From positions 1 through 57,129 of the forward strand of contig JAIDUZ010000025.1 of NCBI GenBank assembly GCA_029059935.1: a stretch of DNA of 57,129 nt. The letters are read 5' to 3'. Made by a program: the position numbers and the translations under genes. The stretch is from Alistipes sp. (GTDB lineage: Bacteria > Bacteroidota > Bacteroidia > Bacteroidales > Rikenellaceae). The notes below the pieces were generated by a model. That model saw nothing but the letters and a program-made list of their open reading frames with translations. It was not told the origin of the DNA and did no database searches. Shown here piece by piece: positions 43,816-52,570 of this stretch; within the stretch, counting starts at the first letter, position 1, and every line of letters begins with the position of its first letter.

Positions 43816-44688
43816 ATGAAACTTCTGGGGACCATACGCGACAGATGGCGCGACCTTTTCCGCAAGCGCCGCTTCAACATGCTCAACGCCACCGACAACA
43901 CCGAGGAGTGGCACATCCACCTTTCGCCCGCGAGCATCTTCGCCGGGATGGTGTCGTTCGTGCTGCTGATATTCATCCTGGTGCTCACCCTGGTGGCCTA
44001 CTCGCCGCTGCTGGAGTTCCTGCCCGGCTACCGCACGGAGGTGGGGCGCTCGCGCGAGAATCTGGTGCAGAACATCATCCGCATCGACTCGATCGAACGC
44101 GTGGTCAACGACATGATGACCTACAACGAGAACATCGGCATGATCATGGACGGCAAGACGCCCGTCGTGCGCACCGTGGCCACGTCGGACAGCACGCGCA
44201 TCAGCAAGGTGCTGGTCATGCCGTCGGCCGAAGATTCGCTCCTGCGCCTCCAGATGGAGGGCGACGGCCCCTACTCGCTGGCTCAGGGCGGCCGGAGCAC
44301 CTCGCGACGGCAGATACGCGAAGCCATGGAGCTGGTGACGCCCGTCGAAGGCATCATCACCGACCGCTTCAACATCCGCGAAGGGAGTTTCGGCGTGCGG
44401 ATAGCGGCGGCGGCCGGGAGTCCCGTGACAGCCATCGACGACGGCACGGTGGTCATCAACCGCTGGACGCCCGAAGCAGGCCACATCATCGAGATACAGC
44501 ACACCAACAACCTGCTCTCCATCTACCGCCATCTCTCGCAGCCGCTCGTCACCAAGGGCGACCGCATCCGCCCGGGCGAACTGATCGGCTACAGCGCCGA
44601 GGTGCAGAACGGCATGGTGCAGCCCTTCGAATTCGAACTCTGGAACAACGGCAAGCCCGTCGACCCGGAAGGCTACATCGTATTCTGA
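43816..44688 (+). CDS. M23/LytM-fold protein with lost zinc ligands
   Basis: 290 aa from the ATG at 43816, with one membrane helix (about 42-63) and a periplasmic C-terminal LytM-like domain (about 178-290). The fold is clear from AAAAGSPVTAIDDGTVV, IEIQHTNNLLSIYRHLSQPLV, KGDRIRPGELIG and ELWNNGKPVDPEGYI. The HxGxD motif reads SFGVR (Ser191, Arg195) and the final HxH reads PFE (Pro270, Glu272), so the zinc site is gone. A regulator of cell-wall hydrolases, as for EnvC/NlpD-type LytM proteins, is more likely than peptidase activity. The frame is open back to 43618, so a longer start cannot be excluded. dxr and rseP follow. Confidence 0.85.
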   Translation: MKLLGTIRDRWRDLFRKRRFNMLNATDNTEEWHIHLSPASIFAGMVSFVLLIFILVLTLVAYSPLLEFLPGYRTEVGRSRENLVQNIIRIDSIERVVNDMMTYNENIGMIMDGKTPVVRTVATSDSTRISKVLVMPSAEDSLLRLQMEGDGPYSLAQGGRSTSRRQIREAMELVTPVEGIITDRFNIREGSFGVRIAAAAGSPVTAIDDGTVVINRWTPEAGHIIEIQHTNNLLSIYRHLSQPLVTKGDRIRPGELIGYSAEVQNGMVQPFEFELWNNGKPVDPEGYIVF

Positions 44689-44761
44689 CGGCAGCAGCAT
44701 CCATGCCCCGCAACCTTTTATCCCGCAACCCATACGGTCTGAAACCGTCCGACAAGAATCC

Positions 44762-45913
44762 ATGAAACAACGCCTGGCCATCCTCGGGTCGACCGGGTCC
44801 ATCGGCGTGCAGACGCTCGACATCGCACGCGAGAATCCCGACCTTTTCGAAATCCGTGTACTCACGGCCCACCGCAGCTGGGAACTCCTGGCGGCGCAGG
44901 CCCGCGAATTCGACGCCGACACGGTCGTCATAGCCGACAAGGAACTCTACGCCCGGCTGCGCGATGCGCTGGCCGACACCGACACCAAAGTCTACGCCGG
45001 CGAAGAAGCCGTGGCGCAGGTCGCCGCGGCGGGCGACACCGACGTGGTGGTCAACGCCCTGGTAGGCTATGCAGGACTGGCACCCACGGTGGCGACACTC
45101 CGTGCCGGCAAGAAACTTGCGCTGGCCAACAAGGAGTCGCTGGTGGTGGGCGGCGAGACGGTGATGCGCCTGGCCGAGGAACACCGGGCGCCGATTCTGC
45201 CGATAGACTCGGAGCACTCGGCCATTTTCCAGTGTCTGGCCGGCGAGCAGTCGCCCGTGCGGCGGCTGATCGTCACGTGCAGCGGCGGGTCGCTGCGCGA
45301 CTTCACGCCCCGGCAGCTCGAAACGGTCACCGTCGAGCAGGCGCTGCGCCACCCCCAGTGGCAGATGGGCGCCAAAATCACGATCGACTCGTCGACGCTG
45401 GTCAACAAGGGCTTCGAAGTGATCGAGGCCCGCTGGCTCTTCGGCATGCCGGCCGAACGCATCGCGGTGCTGCTCCACCCTCAGTCGATCGTCCACTCGA
45501 TGGTCGAATTCGAAGACGGCGCCATCAAGGCCCAGCTGGGCACGCCCGACATGCGCATGCCCATCAGCTATGCCCTGATGTATCCCCGCCGGGCCTGCCG
45601 CCCCGACGAACGTTTCGACTTCCTGGCCCACCCCACCCTCACGTTCGCCGAAGTCGACCGCACGAAATATCCGGCCCTCGACATCGCCTACGACTGTCTG
45701 CGCCGCGGCGGCACGGCGGCCTGCACCATGAACGGCTCCAACGAAGAGGCCGTGGCGGCTTTCCTGGGCGGCAAGTGCCGCTGGACGGAGATAGTCCAAG
45801 CTGTCGGATACGCCCTTTCGCACGCCTCGTTCACGGCCTGCCCCACACTCGACGACTACGCCGCGGCCAACGACGAAGCACGCCGCCTGGCAGCCGAATA
45901 CCTCCGTCTGTAA
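44762..45913 (+). CDS. dxr: 1-deoxy-D-xylulose 5-phosphate reductoisomerase
   Basis: 383 aa, full length. NADPH-binding ILGSTGSIGVQTLDI lies at the N-terminus. Substrate and metal motifs are ANKESLVVGGE, PIDSEHSAIFQCL, SGGSLRDF and MGAKITIDSSTLVNKGFEVIEA. It makes 2-C-methyl-D-erythritol 4-phosphate, the committed step of the MEP isoprenoid pathway, in the cytoplasm. It sits between the LytM-like gene and rseP, which starts 24 bp downstream; this order is common in Bacteroidota. Confidence 0.97.
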   Translation: MKQRLAILGSTGSIGVQTLDIARENPDLFEIRVLTAHRSWELLAAQAREFDADTVVIADKELYARLRDALADTDTKVYAGEEAVAQVAAAGDTDVVVNALVGYAGLAPTVATLRAGKKLALANKESLVVGGETVMRLAEEHRAPILPIDSEHSAIFQCLAGEQSPVRRLIVTCSGGSLRDFTPRQLETVTVEQALRHPQWQMGAKITIDSSTLVNKGFEVIEARWLFGMPAERIAVLLHPQSIVHSMVEFEDGAIKAQLGTPDMRMPISYALMYPRRACRPDERFDFLAHPTLTFAEVDRTKYPALDIAYDCLRRGGTAACTMNGSNEEAVAAFLGGKCRWTEIVQAVGYALSHASFTACPTLDDYAAANDEARRLAAEYLRL

Positions 45914-45937
45914 CGCATCTTCACCGATATTCCGACC

Positions 45938-47245
45938 ATGGAAATCTTCATCAAAATCATCCAGTTCTTCCTCTGTTTCACCATCCTCGTGGGCATCCAC
46001 GAGCTGGGCCATTTCGTCATGGCGCGCATCTTCGGAATCCGCGTCGAGAAGTTCTACATCTTCTTCGACCCGTGGTTCTCGCTCTTCAAGTTCAAGCGCG
46101 GCGACACCGAATACGGCATCGGCTGGCTGCCCATGGGCGGCTATGTGAAGATTGCCGGCATGATCGACGAATCAATGGACAAGGAGCAGCTCAAGCGCCC
46201 CGTACAGCCGTGGGAGTTCCGGGCCAAGCCGGCCTGGCAGCGCTTCCTGGTGATGATTGCCGGCGTGGTGATGAACGTCGTGCTGGCCATCGTCATCTAC
46301 TGCGGCGTCTGCTACACGTGGGGCGACACCTACTTCTCCAACGAAGACGCCCGCTGGGGCTATGCCTTCAACGAATCGGGCCATCGCCTGGGCTTCGAGG
46401 ACGGCGACCGCTTCGTGTCGGTCGACGGACAGCCCGTCGACGACCCCGTCGCGCTGCTCAATGCCCTGCTCATCAACGAAAACGGCCGCAGGGTCGTGGT
46501 CGAACGCCACGGCGAAGAGGTCGCACTCGACCTCTCGCTCGAAGCGCTCATAGCCATGCGGCAGGAACAGGGCTACGAGAATCTGTTCCGCCTGCGCGAA
46601 CCGTTCATCGTCGACAGCGTCGTCACGGCGGCGGGCCTGCGCAAAGGCGACGAAATCATCGCTCTGAACCAATACCGCGGCCTGGAATTCTTCGACTACA
46701 AGGCGCTGCTGCAACTGCAAGCAGGCGAGGAAGTCGACATAGAAGTGCTGCGCGGAGCCGACACGCTGACGCTGACGCTTCCCGTAGACGCCGACGGCCG
46801 CCTGGGAGTCGTGGCGGCCAACCCCTACACGCCGCGCACGCGCTACTACACGTTCCTGGAATCGGTTCCGGCGGGATTCCGCAAAGCCGGGCGCACCCTC
46901 TCCTCCTACTGGCAGCAGCTGAAACTGATCGTACAGCCCAAAACCGAACTCTACAAGGAAGTCGGCGGGTTCCTCTCGATCGGCAACATCTTCTCCTCCA
47001 CCTGGAACTGGCACGACTTCTGGCTCAAAACCGCCTTTCTGTCGATTATCCTGGCGGTGATGAACATCATCCCCATTCCGGGACTCGACGGCGGACACGC
47101 CATCTTCACCCTGTGGGAAATGCTCACGGGCCGCAAGGTGAGCGACAAAGTGCTGGAAGTGGCGCAATATGCGGGGCTCCTGCTGCTCCTGGCACTGCTG
47201 CTCTACGTCAACGGCAACGACTTCTACCGCTTCTTCATCAAGTAG
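45938..47245 (+). CDS. rseP: Site-2 membrane metalloprotease RseP
   Basis: 435 aa. The zinc site HELGH (His21, Glu22, His25) is in the first membrane helix, and the partner motif NIIPIPGLDGGH is near the C-terminus. Two PDZ-like domains lie between (GHRLGFEDGDRFVSVDGQPV and VVTAAGLRKGDEIIALNQYR). It cuts membrane-spanning anti-sigma factors and can clear signal-peptide remnants. About four membrane helices. It follows dxr and precedes an acetyltransferase by seven bases. Which anti-sigma factor it targets is not shown. Confidence 0.95.
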   Translation: MEIFIKIIQFFLCFTILVGIHELGHFVMARIFGIRVEKFYIFFDPWFSLFKFKRGDTEYGIGWLPMGGYVKIAGMIDESMDKEQLKRPVQPWEFRAKPAWQRFLVMIAGVVMNVVLAIVIYCGVCYTWGDTYFSNEDARWGYAFNESGHRLGFEDGDRFVSVDGQPVDDPVALLNALLINENGRRVVVERHGEEVALDLSLEALIAMRQEQGYENLFRLREPFIVDSVVTAAGLRKGDEIIALNQYRGLEFFDYKALLQLQAGEEVDIEVLRGADTLTLTLPVDADGRLGVVAANPYTPRTRYYTFLESVPAGFRKAGRTLSSYWQQLKLIVQPKTELYKEVGGFLSIGNIFSSTWNWHDFWLKTAFLSIILAVMNIIPIPGLDGGHAIFTLWEMLTGRKVSDKVLEVAQYAGLLLLLALLLYVNGNDFYRFFIK

Positions 47246-47252
47246 GGGCCCC

Positions 47253-47807
47253 ATGAACGAACTCAACAAGATGCTCGCCGGGGAGTGGTACGACTTCACG
47301 ACTCCCGAATTGCAGGAAAGTCTGCGCCAGCGCCGTTGCAATCAAGCCCGGTTCAACGCCGTATCGTTCGACGATACCGAAGCTTACGACAAAGCGCTCT
47401 CGGCGCTCATTCCCCGACGCCATCCCTCGGCACGCATCATGCCGCCGTTCTACTGCGACCATGGACACCCGATCCGCCTGGGCAAAGGGGTGTTCATTAA
47501 TGCGGGCTGCACGTTCCTTGACGGCGGCGGCATCACGATCGGCGATCACACGCTCATCGGCCCCGGATGCCAGCTTCTCACGCCCCAACATCCGCTCGAC
47601 TACGAGGAACGCCGCCGCCCCGTAGAACGGGGGCTCCGCATCGAAATAGGCGCAGACTGCTGGCTGGGCGGCAACGTGACGGTCTGCCCGGGCGTGACGA
47701 TAGGCAGCCGCACCATCGTAGGCGCCGGCAGCGTGGTGGTGCACGACCTGCCCGACGACGTGCTGGCCGCGGGAAATCCGGCCGTCGTAAAACGCAAACT
47801 CCGTTAA
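47253..47807 (+). CDS. Maltose/galactoside O-acetyltransferase-like hexapeptide enzyme
   Basis: 184 aa, usual for the Maa/LacA/NodL family. The N-terminal Mac domain (MLAGEWYDFTTPELQESLRQ) is followed by a left-handed beta-helix of hexapeptide turns (INAGCTFLDGGGITIGD, IGADCWLGGNVTVCPGVTIG). Catalytic His lies in TPQHPLDYEER. It moves acetyl from acetyl-CoA to a sugar hydroxyl in the cytoplasm; the acceptor cannot be read. The start at 47253 follows the rseP stop by seven bases. It is far from the starch locus, so a link to maltose is not implied. Confidence 0.92.
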   Translation: MNELNKMLAGEWYDFTTPELQESLRQRRCNQARFNAVSFDDTEAYDKALSALIPRRHPSARIMPPFYCDHGHPIRLGKGVFINAGCTFLDGGGITIGDHTLIGPGCQLLTPQHPLDYEERRRPVERGLRIEIGADCWLGGNVTVCPGVTIGSRTIVGAGSVVVHDLPDDVLAAGNPAVVKRKLR

Positions 47808-47810
47808 CCC

Positions 47811-49178
47811 ATGGCCAAAGTCAAGAAAGCCTTTTTCTGCAAAAACTGCGGACACGAAGCCCCCAAGTGGCTGGGCAAATGCCCGGCGTGCGGCGAATGG
47901 AACACCTTCGCCGAAGAGATAATCGCCCGCGAAAGCGGCCCGGCGGCGGCTTCGGCGGCCGGAGCGCTCCCGACGGCCAAACCCCAGCGGGTAGGCGACA
48001 TACGCGAGAGCGACCAACGCCGCATCGACCTGGGCAACCCCGAAATCAACCGCGTACTGGGCGGCGGCCTGGTGCCGGGGTCGCTGATTCTTCTGGGCGG
48101 CGAACCGGGCATCGGCAAGTCGACGCTCTCGCTGCAGATAGCGCTGGCGCCCAACGGACTGAAGACGCTCTACGTCTCGGGCGAGGAGTCGGCCGAGCAA
48201 ATCAAGATGCGCGCCACGCGCCTTGGCATCCGCAACGAAGAGTGCATGGTCTACGCCGAGACGCTGCTGGAAAACATCGTGGCGCAGATTGCCGAACAGA
48301 AACCCGACGTGGTGGTGGTCGACTCCATACAGACCATCTACACCGACCTGCTCGACTCGTCGGCCGGCAGCGTCTCGCAGATACGCGAATGCGCCGCCAC
48401 GCTGCTCAAATATGCCAAATCGACCGCCACGTCGATCTTCATCATCGGCCACATCACCAAGGACGGAGCCATCGCAGGGCCCAAAATCCTGGAACACATC
48501 GTCGACGTGGTGCTCCAGTTCGAGGGCGACAGCAACAACGTCTATCGCATCCTGCGCGGCATCAAGAACCGCTTCGGCGCGACGTTCGAAATCGGGGTCT
48601 TCGAGATGCTCGACGACGGACTGCGCGGCGTGGACAACCCCTCCGAAATCCTGCTCACCCACTACGAAGAACCGCTGAGCGGCATCGCCGTGGGAGCCTC
48701 GGCCGACGGCGTGCGCCCCTACCTGATCGAGGTGCAGGCACTGGTGAGCGGCGCCGCCTACGGCACGCCCCAGCGCACGGCCACCGGATTCGACGCCCGC
48801 CGCATGAGCATGCTGCTGGCCGTGGTGGAGAAGCGCATCGGTCTGAAAATGTTCCAGAAAGACGTGTTTCTCAACTTCGCCGGCGGCTTCAAGGTCGCCG
48901 ACCCGGGACTCGACCTGGCCGTAGTGGCGGCGGTCGTCTCGTCGTACTACGACCGTCCGGTGGGCGAAGGATTCTGCTGTGCCGGCGAAATAGGCCTTTC
49001 GGGCGAAGTGCGCCCGGCGCCGCGCACCGAACAGCGCATCAGCGAAGCGGCCCGTCTGGGATTCCGCCGCATCATCGTCTCGGGCTATCTGGGCAAAGGG
49101 GCCAAACGCCCGCGCGGAATCGAAATCGTGCAAATCAACAGTATCGACCAACTGCCCCGGGCGCTCTTCATGGAATAA
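47811..49178 (+). CDS. radA: DNA repair protein RadA
   Basis: 455 aa. The N-terminal zinc finger has Cys10, Cys13, Cys24 and Cys27. The RecA-like ATPase has Walker A GEPGIGKS at 97-104, Walker B VVVVDSIQ and the RadA signature KNRFG at 252-256. A Lon-protease-like domain follows (VEKRIGLKMFQKDVFLN...GFCCAGEIGLSGEVR). RadA extends strand exchange and branch migration in recombination repair. It starts three bases after the acetyltransferase stop. A GC hairpin at 49200-49216 follows, without a T tract. Confidence 0.97.
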   Translation: MAKVKKAFFCKNCGHEAPKWLGKCPACGEWNTFAEEIIARESGPAAASAAGALPTAKPQRVGDIRESDQRRIDLGNPEINRVLGGGLVPGSLILLGGEPGIGKSTLSLQIALAPNGLKTLYVSGEESAEQIKMRATRLGIRNEECMVYAETLLENIVAQIAEQKPDVVVVDSIQTIYTDLLDSSAGSVSQIRECAATLLKYAKSTATSIFIIGHITKDGAIAGPKILEHIVDVVLQFEGDSNNVYRILRGIKNRFGATFEIGVFEMLDDGLRGVDNPSEILLTHYEEPLSGIAVGASADGVRPYLIEVQALVSGAAYGTPQRTATGFDARRMSMLLAVVEKRIGLKMFQKDVFLNFAGGFKVADPGLDLAVVAAVVSSYYDRPVGEGFCCAGEIGLSGEVRPAPRTEQRISEAARLGFRRIIVSGYLGKGAKRPRGIEIVQINSIDQLPRALFME

Positions 49179-49285
49179 GGGGATTCCCGGAACGGACGAG
49201 CGGACCTCCGGTCCGCTTCCGCAAAAAAACCGACGACCATTTACGGAACAGATTTTGCACCTCCTCCGACCAAAAGGAACAAGAG

Positions 49286-50254
49286 ATGCAAAAAAGAGTC
49301 GTCATACTGGGAGGCGCAGGATTCATCGGGTCCCATCTGTGCCTGCGCCTGCTCGAAGCGGGCCATCGGGTTTTCTGCGTGGACATACGCGACGCGGCCG
49401 ATTCGCCGCTGCTGCGGGGAGCGATGCAGCACCCCGCATTCCGATTCGTACGCCACAACATCGTCAGTCCGTTCGGCATCCGCTGCGACGAAATCTACAA
49501 CATGGCATCGCCCTCGATGGTGCGCTACAACAAGGCGCTGCCCGTGGAATCGCTGAAAACCGGCATGAGCGGCTCGATCAACGCCCTCGATACGGCCCGC
49601 AACGAGCATGCACGCGTGCTCTTCGGGTCGTCGGGAGGCGTTTACGACATCGACCGGACCGCCGCCCGCACCCAGGGCCGCGACAACTGTTCGACCCACC
49701 GCGTCCTGGCCGAAGGCAAGCTGGCGGCCGAGGCCCTGCACCGCGCCTACCGCACCGAATTCGACGTCGACACGCGCATAGCCCGCATATTCAACACCTA
49801 CGGCTCGGGGGCCGACCTGATGGACCAGCGCGTGGTGATGAAGATGATTTCGGCGGCGCTGCAAAACCGCGACATCGCCGTGAACGGCAACGGCGAACAG
49901 GCGAGGACTTTCTGCTGGGTCGAAGACATCGTCGACGGACTTGTGAGTCTGATGGAGGCACCGCGCACCGAATACACCCGCACCCTCGACCTGGGAAGCA
50001 GCCACGAAATGCCCATCCGGGCGCTGGCCGAAAAGATCATCGCCCTGACCGGGAGCCGCTCGCGCATCGTCCACCTCGCCGCCCGGCCCGACGACACGCC
50101 CCGCCGCTCGCCCGACATCTCGGCGGCCCGCCGCGAACTGGGCTGGGTGCCGCGCACGCCGCTGGTCGAGGGGCTGCGCCGCACGATCAGCTACGTGGAA
50201 AAGGAACTCGCCGGCAACAGCTACGCCCGCATGACCTGGGCGGAGATGAACTGA
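49286..50254 (+). CDS. NAD-dependent epimerase/UXS-like protein lacking catalytic residues
   Basis: 322 aa, Rossmann fold with GGAGFIGSHL at 9-18. The body follows UDP-xylose synthase/UDP-glucuronate decarboxylase: YNMASPSMVRYNKALPVESL, EGKLAAEALHRAY, RIARIFNTYG. The YxxxK motif reads LAEGK, with Leu141 where Tyr is needed and Lys145 kept; the STSEVYG segment reads SSGGVY, with Gly118 in place of the catalytic Glu. It may therefore bind NAD and a nucleotide sugar without the usual reaction. The start has AAGGAACAAGAG upstream. It lies 107 bp after radA, so it may have its own promoter, which was not found. Confidence 0.85.
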   Translation: MQKRVVILGGAGFIGSHLCLRLLEAGHRVFCVDIRDAADSPLLRGAMQHPAFRFVRHNIVSPFGIRCDEIYNMASPSMVRYNKALPVESLKTGMSGSINALDTARNEHARVLFGSSGGVYDIDRTAARTQGRDNCSTHRVLAEGKLAAEALHRAYRTEFDVDTRIARIFNTYGSGADLMDQRVVMKMISAALQNRDIAVNGNGEQARTFCWVEDIVDGLVSLMEAPRTEYTRTLDLGSSHEMPIRALAEKIIALTGSRSRIVHLAARPDDTPRRSPDISAARRELGWVPRTPLVEGLRRTISYVEKELAGNSYARMTWAEMN

Positions 50255-50433
50255 ACGAATCCGCTGCCGAGGAGGCGTTCGGAACCGCCGGTCCGGCCGG
50301 ACGCCGTCGCATCCGGCCGCAGCATTTTCCGAAACCGTGGCGCGGAATACGGCCGAACTTGGCATCCGGACGCGGGAAGATGCCCCGGAATCCGGACGCA
50401 GGAAAGATGCGCATCGGGCCCGGGGCAGGCGTA

Positions 50434-50469
50434 AATGCACCTTTCACTTTTAACCTATCACCTTTAATC
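50434..50469. repeat. CACCTTT-type repeat R4 upstream of thioredoxin
   Basis: CACCTTTCACTTTTAACC and CACCTTTAA units, related to the tracts at 10683-10724 and 16079-16142, ending nine bases before the thioredoxin ATG. Confidence 0.6.
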
Positions 50470-50478
50470 TCAACAGAA

Positions 50479-50805
50479 ATGCAGGATTTGGACAAAATCA
50501 TCTGGCGCGATGCGCTGACCTTCGTCGACTTCTTCGCCACCTGGTGCGGTCCGTGCCGGATGATGCACCCCGTCGTCGACCGTTTCAAACAGGAGATGCA
50601 CGGCCGTGTCGACGTCTACAAAGTCGATGTCGACGACCGCGCCACGAGCGACTTCACGAGCCGCTACCATATTGCGTCGGTACCCACGCTGATCTTCTTC
50701 CGCCGCGGCGAAATTCTGTGGCGCCAAAGCGGTGTGATCGCCTACGACGAACTGAAAAAAGTGCTTGAGAAACTCGAAAAGACCGAACGCGTGGAGCAGA
50801 GCTAA
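50479..50805 (+). CDS. trxA: Thioredoxin
   Basis: 108 aa with active site WCGPC at residues 22-26, cis-Pro motif SVPTLIFF and a short C-terminal helix. No signal peptide, so it is a cytoplasmic disulfide reductase. DFFATWCGPCRMMHPVVDRF is the standard thioredoxin core. The ATG follows an R4 repeat. The stop overlaps the convergent AlkD-like gene by four bases (50802-50805). Other thioredoxin genes may exist outside the window, so the symbol is a family label. Confidence 0.93.
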   Translation: MQDLDKIIWRDALTFVDFFATWCGPCRMMHPVVDRFKQEMHGRVDVYKVDVDDRATSDFTSRYHIASVPTLIFFRRGEILWRQSGVIAYDELKKVLEKLEKTERVEQS

Positions 50806-51473
50806 GCCTCCAGACGCCACGCCAGCTCCTCCCGGAGCGCCTTTCCGGCCGGAGTGTCGCCCAACGAATCGGCAGCGCGGAGCACCGCCTGCCGATTTGT
50901 CATGTCGGCCGCTCCGACGGCCGCCAACAAGGCTGTGACGCCCTGCAGGACCAATCGCTCCGCCCAAGCGGGCTGCCGTTCCTGCGCCGCTTCCGACACT
51001 ATCCGACGGAGCGCCCCGACAGCTTCGGAAGCCCATCCGGCGGGCGCGGCGGGCCAACGGGCGGCCGCCATCAAGGCCGCATAGACCAGCAACGGCTCCT
51101 CCGCGGCAACCCACCGTTCGAAGAGAAGAGGAAGAATCGGAGCACGACCCAGGAGCGCGAAGGCGGCCTCCTCGGCCACCTCCGAATTGATGATTCCGGC
51201 CGCCCAGGCAGGCAGTTCGTCGAGCGTAAGGGACGAAGGGGAAGCCACGTGCAGAGCTACCAGGCGCAGTTCGCGCACCTCCTGACGATAGAGCATGCGG
51301 GCGAAAGCATGGTCGGGTTCTTCGACCCGGGCAATGGCACGCACCGTGGGCAGGCTCACTCCGTAGTTGAGCCCGTAAGGAGCGCCATGACAACGCATGC
51401 CGCCGGCCACGGCACCGTTGCGCTCACGGCGCATGGCGGCCAGCAGCGCGACCATCCGGGAAGTATGGTCCAT
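50802..51473 (-). CDS. DNA alkylation repair (AlkD/HEAT-like) family protein
   Basis: 223 aa of helical HEAT-type repeats: YGLNYGVSLPTVRAIARV, RELRLVALHVASP and AAGIINSEVAEEAAFALLG. This fits the AlkC/AlkD-like superfamily found in Bacteroidota. AlkD excises alkylated bases without flipping them; whether this short member has glycosylase activity is not shown. The ATG at 51473 lies two bases after the DUF4831 stop. Its 3' end overlaps thioredoxin by four bases on the other strand. Confidence 0.75.
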   Translation of the reverse strand: MDHTSRMVALLAAMRRERNGAVAGGMRCHGAPYGLNYGVSLPTVRAIARVEEPDHAFARMLYRQEVRELRLVALHVASPSSLTLDELPAWAAGIINSEVAEEAAFALLGRAPILPLLFERWVAAEEPLLVYAALMAAARWPAAPAGWASEAVGALRRIVSEAAQERQPAWAERLVLQGVTALLAAVGAADMTNRQAVLRAADSLGDTPAGKALREELAWRLEA

Positions 51474-51475
51474 CG

Positions 51476-52372
51476 CTATTTGCGGCGTGGAAGCGCCACC
51501 CGAATCGAACGGCCGAACTCGAAGAGCGGGAGCACGACCCGGTCCAGCTCGCGGCCGGCGCAGATGACCGTACAGGTCGAGAGGTCGGCCACGCGGCACA
51601 TCGTGTAACTCTGCTCCCGGGGACCGGCCTCGACGGCCGAGACGCTCTTGCCCGAAGGCTCGATCTGCAGGAGCACCATGTCGCCCGAAAGGTCGCTCTC
51701 GGGCAGCAGGCCGTCCGCCGTGCTGAAACGGCAGACGATATACTGTTTCTTGTCGGGCTGCGGATAGACCACGTAGCGGCGCGTCTCGGTGGTCACGACG
51801 CGCTTGCCGAGAAAGAGTTCGAGATAGGACTGCTCCTGGCGCGCAATCTCGTCGAGCGCCGACTTCAGCCCCTCGCCGAAGACGTTTTCGCCGGCCTCGC
51901 CCGTGATGAGCTCCAGGCGGTGACGCCGCAGCGAGAAGATGGCGTTGGCGGCATTGCGGGCCGCCTCGTCGAGCGGCGGCATCGACATCGACATCTTGTC
52001 GGGCTGGATGCGCGCGAAACCGTCGTCGGAGACGGAATAATCCGTCACCTCCTGCCGGGAAGCCGCCGGCGCAGCGCTCTCGTAGAGCATGTCGGTCTGC
52101 AACAACGCCACCGAAGCCGAGCGGACGCTCCAGGCGCTCTTGTCGGTCAACGGAGCGCGCACGCCCAGGTATTTCTGCGCATAACGGGCATAGGGGCCCG
52201 CCAGCGTACGGTCGCACTCGACCGTCACGTCGACGGCCAGCGTGGTATGCGGATCGGAGACGGCAACACCGGCCGCCCCTTCCGAAGCGCCCAGCGGAGC
52301 GATGTAGGGATTCTGCGCCGCAGCGCCCGCGGCCCACAACAGGAGGGCGAAAGCCAACGATCTGAATTTCAT
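51476..52372 (-). CDS. DUF4831-family secreted protein
   Basis: 298 aa from MKFRSLAFALLLWAAGAAAQ, a signal peptide with cleavage near residue 20. The family is Bacteroidota-specific and of unknown function. Visible features are a central helical stretch (PPLDEAARNAANAIFSLRRHRLELITGEAGENVFGE split by short loops) and a C-terminal domain ending VVLPLFEFGRSIRVALP. Two further in-frame starts upstream (52399, 52429) are less likely because the signal peptide begins here. A promoter lies at 52541-52570. Confidence 0.8.
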   Translation of the reverse strand: MKFRSLAFALLLWAAGAAAQNPYIAPLGASEGAAGVAVSDPHTTLAVDVTVECDRTLAGPYARYAQKYLGVRAPLTDKSAWSVRSASVALLQTDMLYESAAPAASRQEVTDYSVSDDGFARIQPDKMSMSMPPLDEAARNAANAIFSLRRHRLELITGEAGENVFGEGLKSALDEIARQEQSYLELFLGKRVVTTETRRYVVYPQPDKKQYIVCRFSTADGLLPESDLSGDMVLLQIEPSGKSVSAVEAGPREQSYTMCRVADLSTCTVICAGRELDRVVLPLFEFGRSIRVALPRRK

Positions 52373-52455
52373 GGTCTGCGATTTTATGATTTTCGACATA
52401 AATATCCGAACAAACAAGAGCGAATCCACCTTGCGCTTGCCGAGCGGAAGCCGCC

Positions 52456-52551
52456 AAGGCGAAGTCGAAGATACGAATAAGCCGAGCGCAATGCCGAATT
52501 TATTCGAGCATTGCCGAGGCGGGAGTATCTAAGACGAAGTCAAATATACGA
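52456..52551. repeat. Direct duplication carrying promoter-like boxes
   Basis: AAGGCGAAGTCGAAGATACGA at 52456-52476 recurs as AAGACGAAGTCAAATATACG at 52531-52551, 75 bp apart. On the minus strand each copy contains a -7-like box (TATCTTCG and TATATTTG). Confidence 0.55.
52488..52520. repeat. Hairpin repeat R5, copy 2
   Basis: Frame GCAATGCC...GCATTGCCGAGGCG with stem CGAAT-TTA-TTCG. It matches the design at 5221-5254 and 57097-57129. Confidence 0.5.
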
Positions 52552-52570
52552 AATTTTGACGGGGCGTCAA
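52541..52570 (-). promoter_or_regulatory. Promoter upstream of the DUF4831 gene
   Basis: On the minus strand TTG (52568-52570), 19 bases and TATATTTG (52541-52548). It overlaps the 3' end of the tRNA methyltransferase gene and its terminator hairpin; the DUF4831 ATG is about 170 bp downstream. Confidence 0.5.

Noticed and set aside
49200..49216. Terminator after radA
   Set aside because: The stem GCGGACC/GGTCCGC is good, but an A-rich tract and not a T tract follows on the plus strand.
47567..49285. N-terminal extension of the epimerase frame back across radA
   Set aside because: The extension overlaps radA and the acetyltransferase in another frame; the Rossmann motif starts six residues after the ATG at 49286.
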